From Porphyromonadaceae bacterium (GTDB taxonomy: Bacteria > Bacteroidota > Bacteroidia > Bacteroidales > Dysgonomonadaceae): a DNA stretch of 14,891 nucleotides. The translations under genes were made by a program, and so were the position numbers. The stretch spans positions 18,657 through 33,547 of the forward strand of contig JALHIE010000043.1 in NCBI GenBank assembly GCA_022840285.1. Direction: 5' to 3'. The notes under the pieces were generated by a model that was given only the letters and a program-made list of their open reading frames with translations, made no database searches and was not told the origin of the DNA. Below, one piece after another: positions 8,393-14,891 of the stretch. The stretch's first letter is position 1. Each line of letters starts with the position of its first letter.

Positions 8393-9298
8393 TTACCTGC
8401 TGGCTGTTATCTGGACTTTCAACCTCTTCAATTCTTCAATTATTTGCTGTTTGGTCTCATCACCAGCGGCGACCAATGGCAACCTGAGTTCATTCTCGAT
8501 GTACCCCATTTCACTGAGCATACATTTTACTCCGGCTGGATTACCATCTTTGAAAAGCAACCGGATAGTTTCCGTAAAACGTTTATTCTCTGTTTCAGCC
8601 GCCTCAAAATTACCGGCTAAAGCATGATGCACCATTTCAGAAAACTCTCCGGGCAAAGCATTTCCCAAAACAGATATGACTCCCTCGCCTCCGGCTTTTA
8701 TCAGATCGAATGCCATCCCATCATCTCCCGAAATTACGGAGAACCCTTCGGGACGGTCGGCGATAATTTGCCGGATCTGTTCTATTTTTCCCGATGCCTC
8801 CTTGATGGCCACAATGTTCGTACAGGATCTGGCCAGCCGCAACGTGGTTTCAGCTTCCATATTCACACCGGTCCTTCCGGGAACGTTATACAGAATGATC
8901 GGCCGTGGTGAAACCTCACTTAACGCACGATAATGCTGAAAAAGTCCTTCCTGGCTGGGTTTATTGTAATACGGGGTAACGGATAATACGCCTGCAATGT
9001 TTGAGAAATAGGACACCTTGAGCTCATGAACGATTTCAGCTGTATTGTTTCCACCAACTCCCACAATCAAGGGCAGACGGTTGTTGTTTCTTTCCACGAT
9101 GAATCGCACAATTTCGGTCCGTTCATCGCGTGTAAGTGTTGGGGTTTCAGCGGTAGTTCCCAGTGCAATGAGGTAGTCGACTCCACCGTCTGCCTGATAA
9201 TCTACCAGTCGGCCCAACGCATCGAAATCGACCGATTTGTCTTTTTTGAACGGTGTTATCAGGGCAACACCCATCCCTTTCAAGTTGATTGTAGACAT
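8393..9298 (-). CDS. dapA: 4-hydroxy-tetrahydrodipicolinate synthase (DapA)
   Basis: A 301-residue cytoplasmic TIM-barrel aldolase that condenses pyruvate with aspartate semialdehyde, the first committed step of the diaminopimelate/lysine pathway. Key residues are in place: the Schiff-base Lys166 in IVAIKEASG, Tyr137 in ILYNVPGRTG, the following Arg142, the GTTAET motif with Thr48-Thr49, and YYNKPSQEGL (110-119). Length matches the family (about 290-300). I chose ATG at 9296-9298 (MSTINLKGMG) because the family starts just before this strand; an in-frame ATG at 9332-9334 would add 12 lysine- and phenylalanine-rich residues not expected in the family. Related N-acetylneuraminate lyases lack this exact YNVPGRTG set, so DapA is favoured. 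It is divergently oriented from the sugar-oxidoreductase operon and upstream of ribE. Confidence 0.93.
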   Translation of the reverse strand: MSTINLKGMGVALITPFKKDKSVDFDALGRLVDYQADGGVDYLIALGTTAETPTLTRDERTEIVRFIVERNNNRLPLIVGVGGNNTAEIVHELKVSYFSNIAGVLSVTPYYNKPSQEGLFQHYRALSEVSPRPIILYNVPGRTGVNMEAETTLRLARSCTNIVAIKEASGKIEQIRQIIADRPEGFSVISGDDGMAFDLIKAGGEGVISVLGNALPGEFSEMVHHALAGNFEAAETENKRFTETIRLLFKDGNPAGVKCMLSEMGYIENELRLPLVAAGDETKQQIIEELKRLKVQITASR

Positions 9299-9362
9299 AA
9301 AAAAACAGGTCTTTCTTTTTTTGTGCGAAAACATCCCAACAACATTTGGATATTCCGGATGG

Positions 9363-9370
9363 CAAAGTTA
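9363..9370 (-). promoter_or_regulatory. Candidate -7 promoter box (TAACTTTG) for dapA
   Basis: On the minus strand this reads TAACTTTG, identical to the box before the PPIase gene and a full match to TAnnTTTG. It would start transcription about 55-60 nt before the dapA ATG at 9298. The -33 partner is weak (TTTC at 9394-9397, 23 nt away). Confidence 0.4.
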
Positions 9371-9494
9371 CATTTTTTTCAACCATATCCATAGAAATTG
9401 GACAATTACTTTTAAAGGAAGTCACTGAAATGGATCGATTTTTTTTGCAGGAACTCGAAATTTAACTGTGACATGACCTGTTTTTTTTGTTCTG

Positions 9495-9527
9495 TTTACG
9501 TACACATTACTATTTTTATTATATTTG
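9495..9527 (+). promoter_or_regulatory. Candidate promoter of the sugar-oxidoreductase operon
   Basis: A TATATTTG at 9520-9527 matches the -7 consensus TAnnTTTG, and TTTA at 9495-9498 matches three of four -33 positions with 21 nt between them, close to the usual spacing. Transcription would start near 9533 and leave a leader of about 170 nt before the ATG at 9703. This is the best-formed promoter in the window. Confidence 0.45.
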
Positions 9528-9702
9528 TCCGGTGGTATTTTCGGAAAACCTCTCTTTGTTCTCATGGAGACTGTTTTGATTCTTTTATGGGATATTTTTT
9601 AGTCATTTTTTGATGGATATGAATTTTCGTTTCGCATCGAACTACATTTCAGAAAAAAAAGTATTTTTAAATTCTTTACAAGTAACACGTAAAATAAAAC
9701 AG

Positions 9703-10554
9703 ATGAAACACTGTCTTTATGTTGCCCTTATTCCGGTATTCTTTTCTGCCTGCAACGTAATAAAAAGTGAGTCGAAGCCTGTACAGATCGGAATCTGTAC
9801 AAATCTCGCCAATGGAGAAAAAATGCAGCAATACGGATACGCATATGTGGAAGAAAGTGTCTCTCGATTTCTTGTGCCGACAAAACCGGAAGGAGAATTC
9901 GAAACAATACTGAATGAATCGGTCAACTCTCCTTTGCCTGTTAAAGCCTGTAACAGCTTTATCCCCGGAAACCTGAAAAGCGTTGGTGATGAAGCTGCTC
10001 ACCAAGATATTTTAATGTTTGCAGAAACCGCTTTCCGCAGGGCACAACGGGCTGGAGTGGAAATAATTGTCTTTGGAAGCGGAGGTTCACGCTTCATTCC
10101 CGATGGATTCTCTCGCGAAAAAGCAAGGACACAATTCATCGAATTAGGTAAAAAAATGGCGCCAATCGCTCAAAAATACAACATAACCATCGTTTTGGAA
10201 CCTCTCAACACTGCGGAATGCAACTTTATCAATTCTGTATCGGAAGGAGGAGAAATCGTTAAAGAGATCCATCATCGCCACTTTATGCTGTTGGCAGATC
10301 TGTACCATATGAAAATGGAGAACGAAGGCCCTGAAAGCATTGCAAAATATAGAAAGCTGATCAAGCATATCCATATTGCCGAAAAGCAGGACAGGGCAGT
10401 TCCGGGAGCGTACGACGAAGATTTTCGTCCTTACTTCAATGCCCTAAAAAAAATTGGTTATACAGGAAAAATATCCATTGAAGCCCGCTGGAGAGATTTT
10501 GACACACAGATACCGGTAGCAATGGAAACGATAAAGAGACAACTCAATAATTAA
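9703..10554 (+). CDS. Exported sugar phosphate isomerase/epimerase-like TIM-barrel lipoprotein
   Basis: A 283-residue protein of the xylose isomerase-like TIM-barrel family (AP endonuclease family 2 fold). The start at 9703 gives a normal lipoprotein signal, MKHCLYVALIPVFFSAC, with lipid-attachment Cys17; an in-frame ATG at 9610 would put 31 polar residues in front of it. Likely metal ligands are Glu166 in IVLEPLNTAECN, Asp199 in LLADLYHM, His224 in KHIHIAEK and Glu260 in ISIEARW, the Glu-Asp-His-Glu set expected for divalent-metal isomerases and epimerases. Family members isomerise or epimerise sugars and keto-sugars, and some are now linked to keto-glycoside pathways. The 'phosphate' in the family name is probably misleading for an exported protein. 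No acidic surface-export tag follows the Cys, so a periplasm-facing location is likely. It is first in the operon, 4 bp before the next gene. Substrate unknown. Confidence 0.85.
   Translation: MKHCLYVALIPVFFSACNVIKSESKPVQIGICTNLANGEKMQQYGYAYVEESVSRFLVPTKPEGEFETILNESVNSPLPVKACNSFIPGNLKSVGDEAAHQDILMFAETAFRRAQRAGVEIIVFGSGGSRFIPDGFSREKARTQFIELGKKMAPIAQKYNITIVLEPLNTAECNFINSVSEGGEIVKEIHHRHFMLLADLYHMKMENEGPESIAKYRKLIKHIHIAEKQDRAVPGAYDEDFRPYFNALKKIGYTGKISIEARWRDFDTQIPVAMETIKRQLNN
9780..9801 (+). repeat. Perfect 9-bp inverted repeat with 4-nt loop inside the isomerase gene
   Basis: TGTACAGAT (9780-9788) and ATCTGTACA (9793-9801) are exact reverse complements around the loop CGGA, 77 nt after the start codon. 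It could form a stable mRNA hairpin or a dyad binding site. It lies in coding sequence just past the signal peptide and no T-run follows it, so it is not a standard terminator. Function unknown; chance is possible. Confidence 0.55.
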
Positions 10555-10558
10555 AAAT

Positions 10559-11899
10559 ATGGAATCAAGAAGAGGATTTATTAAAAAGTCGGCGCTCGGA
10601 GTGGCAGGAATAGCCCTGGGAAGCACAATGAACATGTCGGCAAAAAGTTATGCCAGCATTATCGGGGCGAACGACAGGTTAAACGTGGCTATCCTTGGGC
10701 TGGGACGCAGGTTAGGTGCGTTTTATGAACCCATTGCATTGAAAGGAGCCAATGTGCAACTACTCTACCTCTGTGACGTGATGGAAAAACAGCGCACCCG
10801 GGCCTTGCAGAATTTTTCCAAACACATTAACTACAAACCGAGATCTGAAAACGATATACGGCGGGTGCTCGACGATAAAAAAGTGGATGCCGTATTCAAT
10901 GCAACGCCCGATCACTGGCACACGCCCGGTTCCGTTATGGCTATGAAAGCCGGCAAGCATGTATATGTTGAAAAACCATGCAGCCACAACATGTTCGAAA
11001 ACGAGATACTGGCAGAAGCGGCTCAAAAACTTGACAAAGTGGTGCAGATGGGCAATCAGCAACGCTCCTCGGACCACACCGTTGAAATCATCAGGGAGAT
11101 CCATCGCGGCATTATTGGCAGTCCGTATAAAGCTGTTGCTTTTTATGCCAACACAAGAGGTGAGGTGCCGCTTCAGAAAAAATCGACCGTTCCTGCCGGA
11201 CTGGACTGGGAGCTGTTTCAGGGTCCAGCACCCCGCCGCGATTATACCGAAGAGACCTGGGACTATAACTGGCATTGGTACGGCTGGGATTACGGAACGG
11301 CCGAAGCGGGAAACAACGCCACGCACGAGCTGGATGTCGCACGCTGGGCGCTGCAGGTTGACTTTCCCCTAAATGTTGAAGTGGAAGCCGGCAAGCGTCA
11401 TTTCACTAACGACGGATGGGAGATGTACGATACTATGGATGCTACTTTTCGTTTTGCCGGCAACAAAATAATCAAATGGGACGGTAAAAGCCGGAACGGA
11501 CACAAAACCTACGGTTCAGACCGGGGAACGATCATTTACGGCAGTGAAGGGACTGTCTTTGTAAACCGCGACAAATACATTCTTTACGATCGTGGAGGGA
11601 AAGTAATGAAAGAAAGGGCGTCTACTTCAAGCGAGGCAGGTACAGCCCTTGGCGGTGGCGGCGATATGACTACCGGCCACGTAATCAACTTCTTCGACAC
11701 CATCCGTGGCAAGGCAAAACTAACCGCACCGATCGGCGATGCATCCATCAGCAACGCTATGGTACACTATATGAACGTGGCATACCGTATCGGCAAGGGT
11801 TTCGATATTGACGATAAGACCGGACGTATGTTTGACCGGGAAGCCATGAAACTGTGGAGCAGGGAGTATGAGCCCGGATGGGAACCAACCCTGAAATAA
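10559..11899 (+). CDS. Gfo/Idh/MocA family oxidoreductase 1, twin-arginine signal
   Basis: A 446-residue NAD(P)-dependent sugar oxidoreductase homologue. The N-terminus has a twin-arginine motif, SRRGFIK (3-9), then a hydrophobic stretch, so it is expected to be exported folded with its cofactor already bound. The Rossmann domain begins at about 42 with a good glycine motif, ILGLGRRLG (45-53); Asp73 in LCDV fits the cofactor-ribose acidic position. EKP (138-140) carries the usual catalytic Lys139, and NATHELDVARW (253-263) has the family H-x-x-D pair (His256, Asp259). A Trp-rich segment (WHWYGWDYG, 238-246) precedes it, as in many exported Bacteroidota and Planctomycetota members. Such proteins oxidise or reduce hydroxyls of sugars or glycosides, or hydrolyse glycosides by an NAD-dependent route. 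It starts 4 bp after the isomerase gene, so the two are surely co-transcribed. Substrate unknown. Confidence 0.9.
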   Translation: MESRRGFIKKSALGVAGIALGSTMNMSAKSYASIIGANDRLNVAILGLGRRLGAFYEPIALKGANVQLLYLCDVMEKQRTRALQNFSKHINYKPRSENDIRRVLDDKKVDAVFNATPDHWHTPGSVMAMKAGKHVYVEKPCSHNMFENEILAEAAQKLDKVVQMGNQQRSSDHTVEIIREIHRGIIGSPYKAVAFYANTRGEVPLQKKSTVPAGLDWELFQGPAPRRDYTEETWDYNWHWYGWDYGTAEAGNNATHELDVARWALQVDFPLNVEVEAGKRHFTNDGWEMYDTMDATFRFAGNKIIKWDGKSRNGHKTYGSDRGTIIYGSEGTVFVNRDKYILYDRGGKVMKERASTSSEAGTALGGGGDMTTGHVINFFDTIRGKAKLTAPIGDASISNAMVHYMNVAYRIGKGFDIDDKTGRMFDREAMKLWSREYEPGWEPTLK

Positions 11900-11937
11900 T
11901 TTTAATTCAAGACGATCAAATTTAAACTTTAAATGAG

Positions 11938-13299
11938 ATGAAAAATTCAAGACGCGAGTTCATAAAAAAATCGGCACTCGGTATGGCCGGGATAACGCTG
12001 GGAAGCACGATGAATATGTCAGCCAAGAGTTATGCCAACATCATCGGCTCCAACGATAAAGTAAGGGTGGGTATTTTGGGGTTTTCCAACCGGTTCAAGG
12101 GTTCGCTCGGGAAATCGTTTCTCAAGTATGCCAAAGAGATGAACTTCGAACTCTTTACTGTCTGCGACATTTGGAATCGCCGCCGCGACGAGGGAGAAGC
12201 CTGGTATAAGGAACAAACCGGAGGAAACATCAAAACGGCCAGAAATACAGATGAGCTATGGACTCAGAGACCCGATGCAGTAATTATCAGCACAGCTGAT
12301 TTTCAGCATGCGCTTCACACCGCGGAAGCCGTTAGGGCCGGCTGTGACGTGTATGTGGAAAAACCTTTTGCAGAAACCATGGATGATGCCAATTTCGCAC
12401 TGAAGGCGGCAAAGGAGACCAACAAGGTTATACAGGTGGGGTCGCAGCGCCGGAGCGGAACGAATTATCACGCTGCATACGAATACATTAAGTCGGGAAA
12501 ATTTGGCAAGATCATCGCCGTGGAAATGACATGGAACGTTAACCAGCCGGGACGTTGGCGTTTACCCCGGCTCACTAAAGAAATCCGGGAACAGGACACC
12601 GACTGGAAACGTTTTTTGATGAATCGCCCATACGAACCGTGGGATCCGAGAAAATACCTGGAATACCGTTTGTTCTGGCCCTATTCGTCCGGAATACCCG
12701 GCCAGTGGATGGCACATCAGATCGATACCGTACACTGGTTCTCTGAACTGGATTATCCCCGCTCCGTAGTGGCAAACGGCGGAATTTACATGTGGAACGA
12801 CGGAAGAACCAACTACGATACCATGACTGCCGTTTTTGATTATGGACACGCCAAAGAAAAGGAACCGGGAGAAGGATTCCAGGTGATCTATTCCTCCAGG
12901 CAAAACAATGCGTCGGGAGGTACAAAGGAGTGGTACTTCTCCAACGGGGGAAAGCTTGATCTGGACACCAACATCATCAACAACGACGGCGGATTGGACG
13001 AAAAATACGCGGGTGCCATGGGAATGAAACCCTTTATGCTCGACAAGTTTGAATTACCGAAAATAAGTGTGGAAACAGGGTCCAATACCGGCTCCGATCC
13101 ACTTACAAATGCGCACATGAAAAACTGGATGGAATGCGTGAGAGCCGGCAACGTAAAAACAAATGCTCCCGTTGAAGCAGGTTACAACCACTCCGTCGCC
13201 GATATCATGGTAACAGCCGCCTTGCGTACCGGACAGCGCGCCACATTCGATGAAAAACAAAAACAGGTAATCGCAGGAGGGAAAGTGTTTAAATATTAA
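11938..13299 (+). CDS. Gfo/Idh/MocA family oxidoreductase 2, twin-arginine signal
   Basis: A 453-residue paralogue of the preceding protein. It has the twin-arginine motif SRREFIK (4-10) in a signal region almost identical to that of oxidoreductase 1, but the mature parts are strongly diverged. The Rossmann glycine motif is unusual: GFSNRFKG (48-55) has Ser50 where the second glycine is expected. Asp77 in VCDIW fits the cofactor acidic residue. EKP lies at 141-143 (Lys142), and the H-x-x-D pair is His260/Asp263 in WMAHQIDTVHWF. The segment GRWRLPRLTKEIREQDTDW (205-223) and the PYEPWDPRKY loop suggest a substrate site distinct from oxidoreductase 1. The gap to the previous gene is 38 bp and to the next 25 bp, so it is in the same operon. 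It may act on a different hydroxyl or run the reverse (reductive) step; that is inference. Confidence 0.9.
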   Translation: MKNSRREFIKKSALGMAGITLGSTMNMSAKSYANIIGSNDKVRVGILGFSNRFKGSLGKSFLKYAKEMNFELFTVCDIWNRRRDEGEAWYKEQTGGNIKTARNTDELWTQRPDAVIISTADFQHALHTAEAVRAGCDVYVEKPFAETMDDANFALKAAKETNKVIQVGSQRRSGTNYHAAYEYIKSGKFGKIIAVEMTWNVNQPGRWRLPRLTKEIREQDTDWKRFLMNRPYEPWDPRKYLEYRLFWPYSSGIPGQWMAHQIDTVHWFSELDYPRSVVANGGIYMWNDGRTNYDTMTAVFDYGHAKEKEPGEGFQVIYSSRQNNASGGTKEWYFSNGGKLDLDTNIINNDGGLDEKYAGAMGMKPFMLDKFELPKISVETGSNTGSDPLTNAHMKNWMECVRAGNVKTNAPVEAGYNHSVADIMVTAALRTGQRATFDEKQKQVIAGGKVFKY

Positions 13300-13324
13300 T
13301 TAGGTAACAACCACTAGATTTATT

Positions 13325-14707
13325 ATGAAACGAGAATCAAACTCAATGTCGAGAAGACATTTTCTGGCTCTTTCAGGGGCTATGGCCGGAACATCGTTGA
13401 TCAATCCTTCGGCCCCGGTTTACGCATCAACCGCAGAAACTCATCAACCTGCAAAAAAAGCCCGAATCGCCATGGTAGGTACGGGTATCAGGGGAACAGG
13501 CATGTGGGGAAAGAGCGTTGTACAGGATTACCCCAACTACGTTGAATTTGTTGGGCTTTGCGATATCAATCCGGGGAGAGTAGCTTTAGCCAAAGAAACA
13601 ATGGAGGTTTCGTGTCCTACATTCACCGACTTTGAAAAAATGATGAAAGAGACCAAACCCGAATTGTTGATCGTAACAACGGTAGACAATACACACGATC
13701 AGTTTATTATCAGGGGGATGGAATTGGGGGCCGACATTATCGTAGAAAAGCCGATGACAACCGACGAGAAGAAAATGCAAGCCATTATCGATGCGGAAAA
13801 AAGAACCGGGAGAAAGTGCAGGGTCACTTTTAATTACCGCTATTCCCCGCACCGGGTGAAAATGTGGGAACTCCTTCAGGCAGGTGAAATAGGAGAACTC
13901 ACCTCTGTCGACTTCCACTGGTACCTGGACACTTCTCACGGTGCCGACTACTTCAGGAGGTGGCACAGGCTCACTGAAAAAGGAGGTACATTGTGGGTGC
14001 ACAAAGCCAGCCACCATTTCGACCTTCTAAATTGGTGGATTGACAGTGACCCTGAGAGCGTATATGCGTTGGGAGAGTTAAATTTTTATGGAAAAAACGG
14101 CCCGTACAGGGCAGTAAACTGCCGCACCTGCCCCCACACCGGTCAATGCAGTTTTTATTTTGATATCATGAAAAATGAAAACATGAAGCGTTTGTATGTC
14201 GACAATGAAAAATACGATGGGTACCTGAGGGATGGATGTGTTTTTAAAAACGACGTCGATATTTACGATAAAATGGCAGCAACAATCCGGTATAAGAACG
14301 GCGTCCAAGTTGCTTATTCCCTGACCACCTATTCTCCCTATGAAGGATACAGAATCGCATTTAACGGAACAAAAGGACGCATAGATGCATGGATTGAAGA
14401 ATCGAGACCTACAAAGGATGTGAATTTTGATGAAATTGTTCTGTTTAAAAACTTCTCCAAAAGACAATACATTCAGATCCCTCACGGAACCTCGGGACAT
14501 GGAGGTGGAGATGCTTTGCTGAAAGATCAAATCTTTGTTCCCAACACCGGAGACCCATACAAGCAGGCTGCGGGAATAAGGGACGGAGCACTTGCCTGCC
14601 TGGTGGGGATTGCCGCCAGAAAAAGTATTGCAGCGGGAACGCCCGTTATGATCGAGAGCTTAACGTCCATTAAACCGCAAGCGAAAAAAGAATATAAGCG
14701 GGTATAA
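13325..14707 (+). CDS. Gfo/Idh/MocA family oxidoreductase 3 with a four-cysteine insert, twin-arginine signal
   Basis: A 460-residue oxidoreductase with its own, different twin-arginine signal (SRRHFLALSG, 9-18). A shorter start at 13346 (residue 8) would leave the motif intact. The Rossmann motif VGTGIRGTG (51-59) is canonical and Asp80 in LCDIN fits the cofactor position. EKP lies at 141-143 (Lys142), and His230/Asp233 in HKASHHFDLLNWW give the H-x-x-D pair. Unlike its two neighbours it carries a cysteine-rich insert: Cys266, Cys269 and Cys275 (NCRTCPHTGQC) followed by Cys305 (RDGCVF), a C-x2-C-x5-C-x29-C pattern that could bind zinc or an iron-sulfur cluster or form disulfides in the periplasm. 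The insert sits between the H-x-x-D helix and the rest of the C-terminal domain. It belongs to a different subfamily from oxidoreductases 1 and 2. Same operon; substrate unknown. Confidence 0.9.
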   Translation: MKRESNSMSRRHFLALSGAMAGTSLINPSAPVYASTAETHQPAKKARIAMVGTGIRGTGMWGKSVVQDYPNYVEFVGLCDINPGRVALAKETMEVSCPTFTDFEKMMKETKPELLIVTTVDNTHDQFIIRGMELGADIIVEKPMTTDEKKMQAIIDAEKRTGRKCRVTFNYRYSPHRVKMWELLQAGEIGELTSVDFHWYLDTSHGADYFRRWHRLTEKGGTLWVHKASHHFDLLNWWIDSDPESVYALGELNFYGKNGPYRAVNCRTCPHTGQCSFYFDIMKNENMKRLYVDNEKYDGYLRDGCVFKNDVDIYDKMAATIRYKNGVQVAYSLTTYSPYEGYRIAFNGTKGRIDAWIEESRPTKDVNFDEIVLFKNFSKRQYIQIPHGTSGHGGGDALLKDQIFVPNTGDPYKQAAGIRDGALACLVGIAARKSIAAGTPVMIESLTSIKPQAKKEYKRV

Positions 14708-14743
14708 CGAAACAAAATGAATAGGTTTTTTATAATTCGGAAA

Positions 14744-14891
14744 ATGAAAAAAATTGTTGGTATCCTGACCGTTGTAACACTGATGTTGTGTCTAAATTGC
14801 CAAGGCACTTCAACAAACGTCAGTTTTAACGTTAACGAAAATAATAAGGCCGTTGAGGTATACATAAACGACATTTATTTCACATCGTTCA
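14744..14891 (+). CDS. Partial exported protein resembling DUF6807 ('PmoA-like') family, truncated by the window end
   Basis: Only the first 49 residues are visible. ATG at 14744 gives a signal sequence MKKIVGILTVVTLML; an in-frame ATG at 14717, only 9 bp after the previous stop, would add nine residues. A Cys at residue 19 may be a lipid anchor, though Asn at -1 and Cys at -3 make the lipobox imperfect. The mature start, VSFNVNENNKAVEVYINDIYFTSF, matches from memory the opening strands of DUF6807 proteins, annotated 'PmoA family' although they are not methane monooxygenase subunits. These proteins are common neighbours of exported Gfo/Idh/MocA genes and are thought to act in carbohydrate metabolism. 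The identification rests on about 25 residues, so it is tentative; that an exported protein starts here is firmer. Confidence 0.55.
   Translation, partial: MKKIVGILTVVTLMLCLNCQGTSTNVSFNVNENNKAVEVYINDIYFTSF

Larger units (their letters stand above)
9299..9702. other. Divergent intergenic region between dapA and the oxidoreductase operon
   Basis: These 404 bases hold no convincing gene. The stretch is AT-rich with several T or A runs (9305-9322, 9440-9447, 9481-9488, 9653-9660). It contains a candidate dapA promoter box on the minus strand and a candidate operon promoter on the plus strand. The leader between that promoter and the first operon ATG (9703) is about 170 nt, long enough for regulation, but I see no strong hairpin or known riboswitch in it. 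Confidence 0.7.

Noticed and set aside
9299..9334. Longer dapA start at 9334 adding 12 residues
   Set aside because: The extra residues (Lys- and Phe-rich, from an A-rich stretch) are not expected in DapA, and the ATG at 9298 matches the family's normal N-terminus.
9610..9702. Longer start for the TIM-barrel gene at 9610
   Set aside because: It would place 31 mostly polar residues before a good lipoprotein signal that begins at 9703.
10760..11326. 188-codon minus-strand open frame inside oxidoreductase 1
   Set aside because: Antisense to a gene with clear family motifs in the sense frame; no independent evidence.
14744..14891. Reading the partial gene as a methane monooxygenase subunit because of the 'PmoA' family label
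   Set aside because: The visible N-terminus has an export signal and resembles DUF6807; the label is an annotation artefact and nothing else here suggests methane oxidation.

Overview
The window looks like chromosomal DNA from a Bacteroidota member, most likely order Bacteroidales. The evidence is an envelope-biogenesis gene order typical of that phylum, several TAnnTTTG-type -7 promoter boxes, few Shine-Dalgarno-like sites, and a locus of exported Gfo/Idh/MocA oxidoreductases. I cannot assign a genus from sequence alone. There are no RNA genes, insertion sequences, CRISPR arrays or phage genes that I can see.

Left block, minus strand (7012 down to 9). Read in transcription order, it encodes an outer-membrane beta-barrel protein, an exported TPR protein, an LptC-like lipoprotein for LPS export, a CNNM/CorC-type membrane protein with CBS domains, and a large membrane-anchored SurA/PpiD-type peptidyl-prolyl isomerase. 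The whole block points to building the outer membrane: LPS transport, folding of outer-membrane proteins and barrel proteins. LptC appears to start with TTG.

Middle block, minus strand (9298 down to 7164). It encodes dihydrodipicolinate synthase (dapA), riboflavin synthase alpha chain (ribE) and a short nitroreductase. These are housekeeping genes; the last two are closely spaced and linked by flavin chemistry.

Right block, plus strand (9703 to the window end). A divergent intergenic region of about 400 bp separates dapA from a tightly packed operon. The operon encodes a lipoprotein TIM-barrel sugar isomerase/epimerase-like protein, three consecutive Gfo/Idh/MocA oxidoreductases each with a twin-arginine signal, and the start of an exported protein that resembles the DUF6807 ('PmoA-like') family and runs off the window. 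All five products carry export signals, so the locus looks like a periplasmic sugar oxidation/epimerisation pathway. It resembles in type the 3-keto-glycoside pathways described in gut Bacteroides, but the substrate and the reaction order cannot be read from sequence. This is the part of the window most likely to hold new biology.
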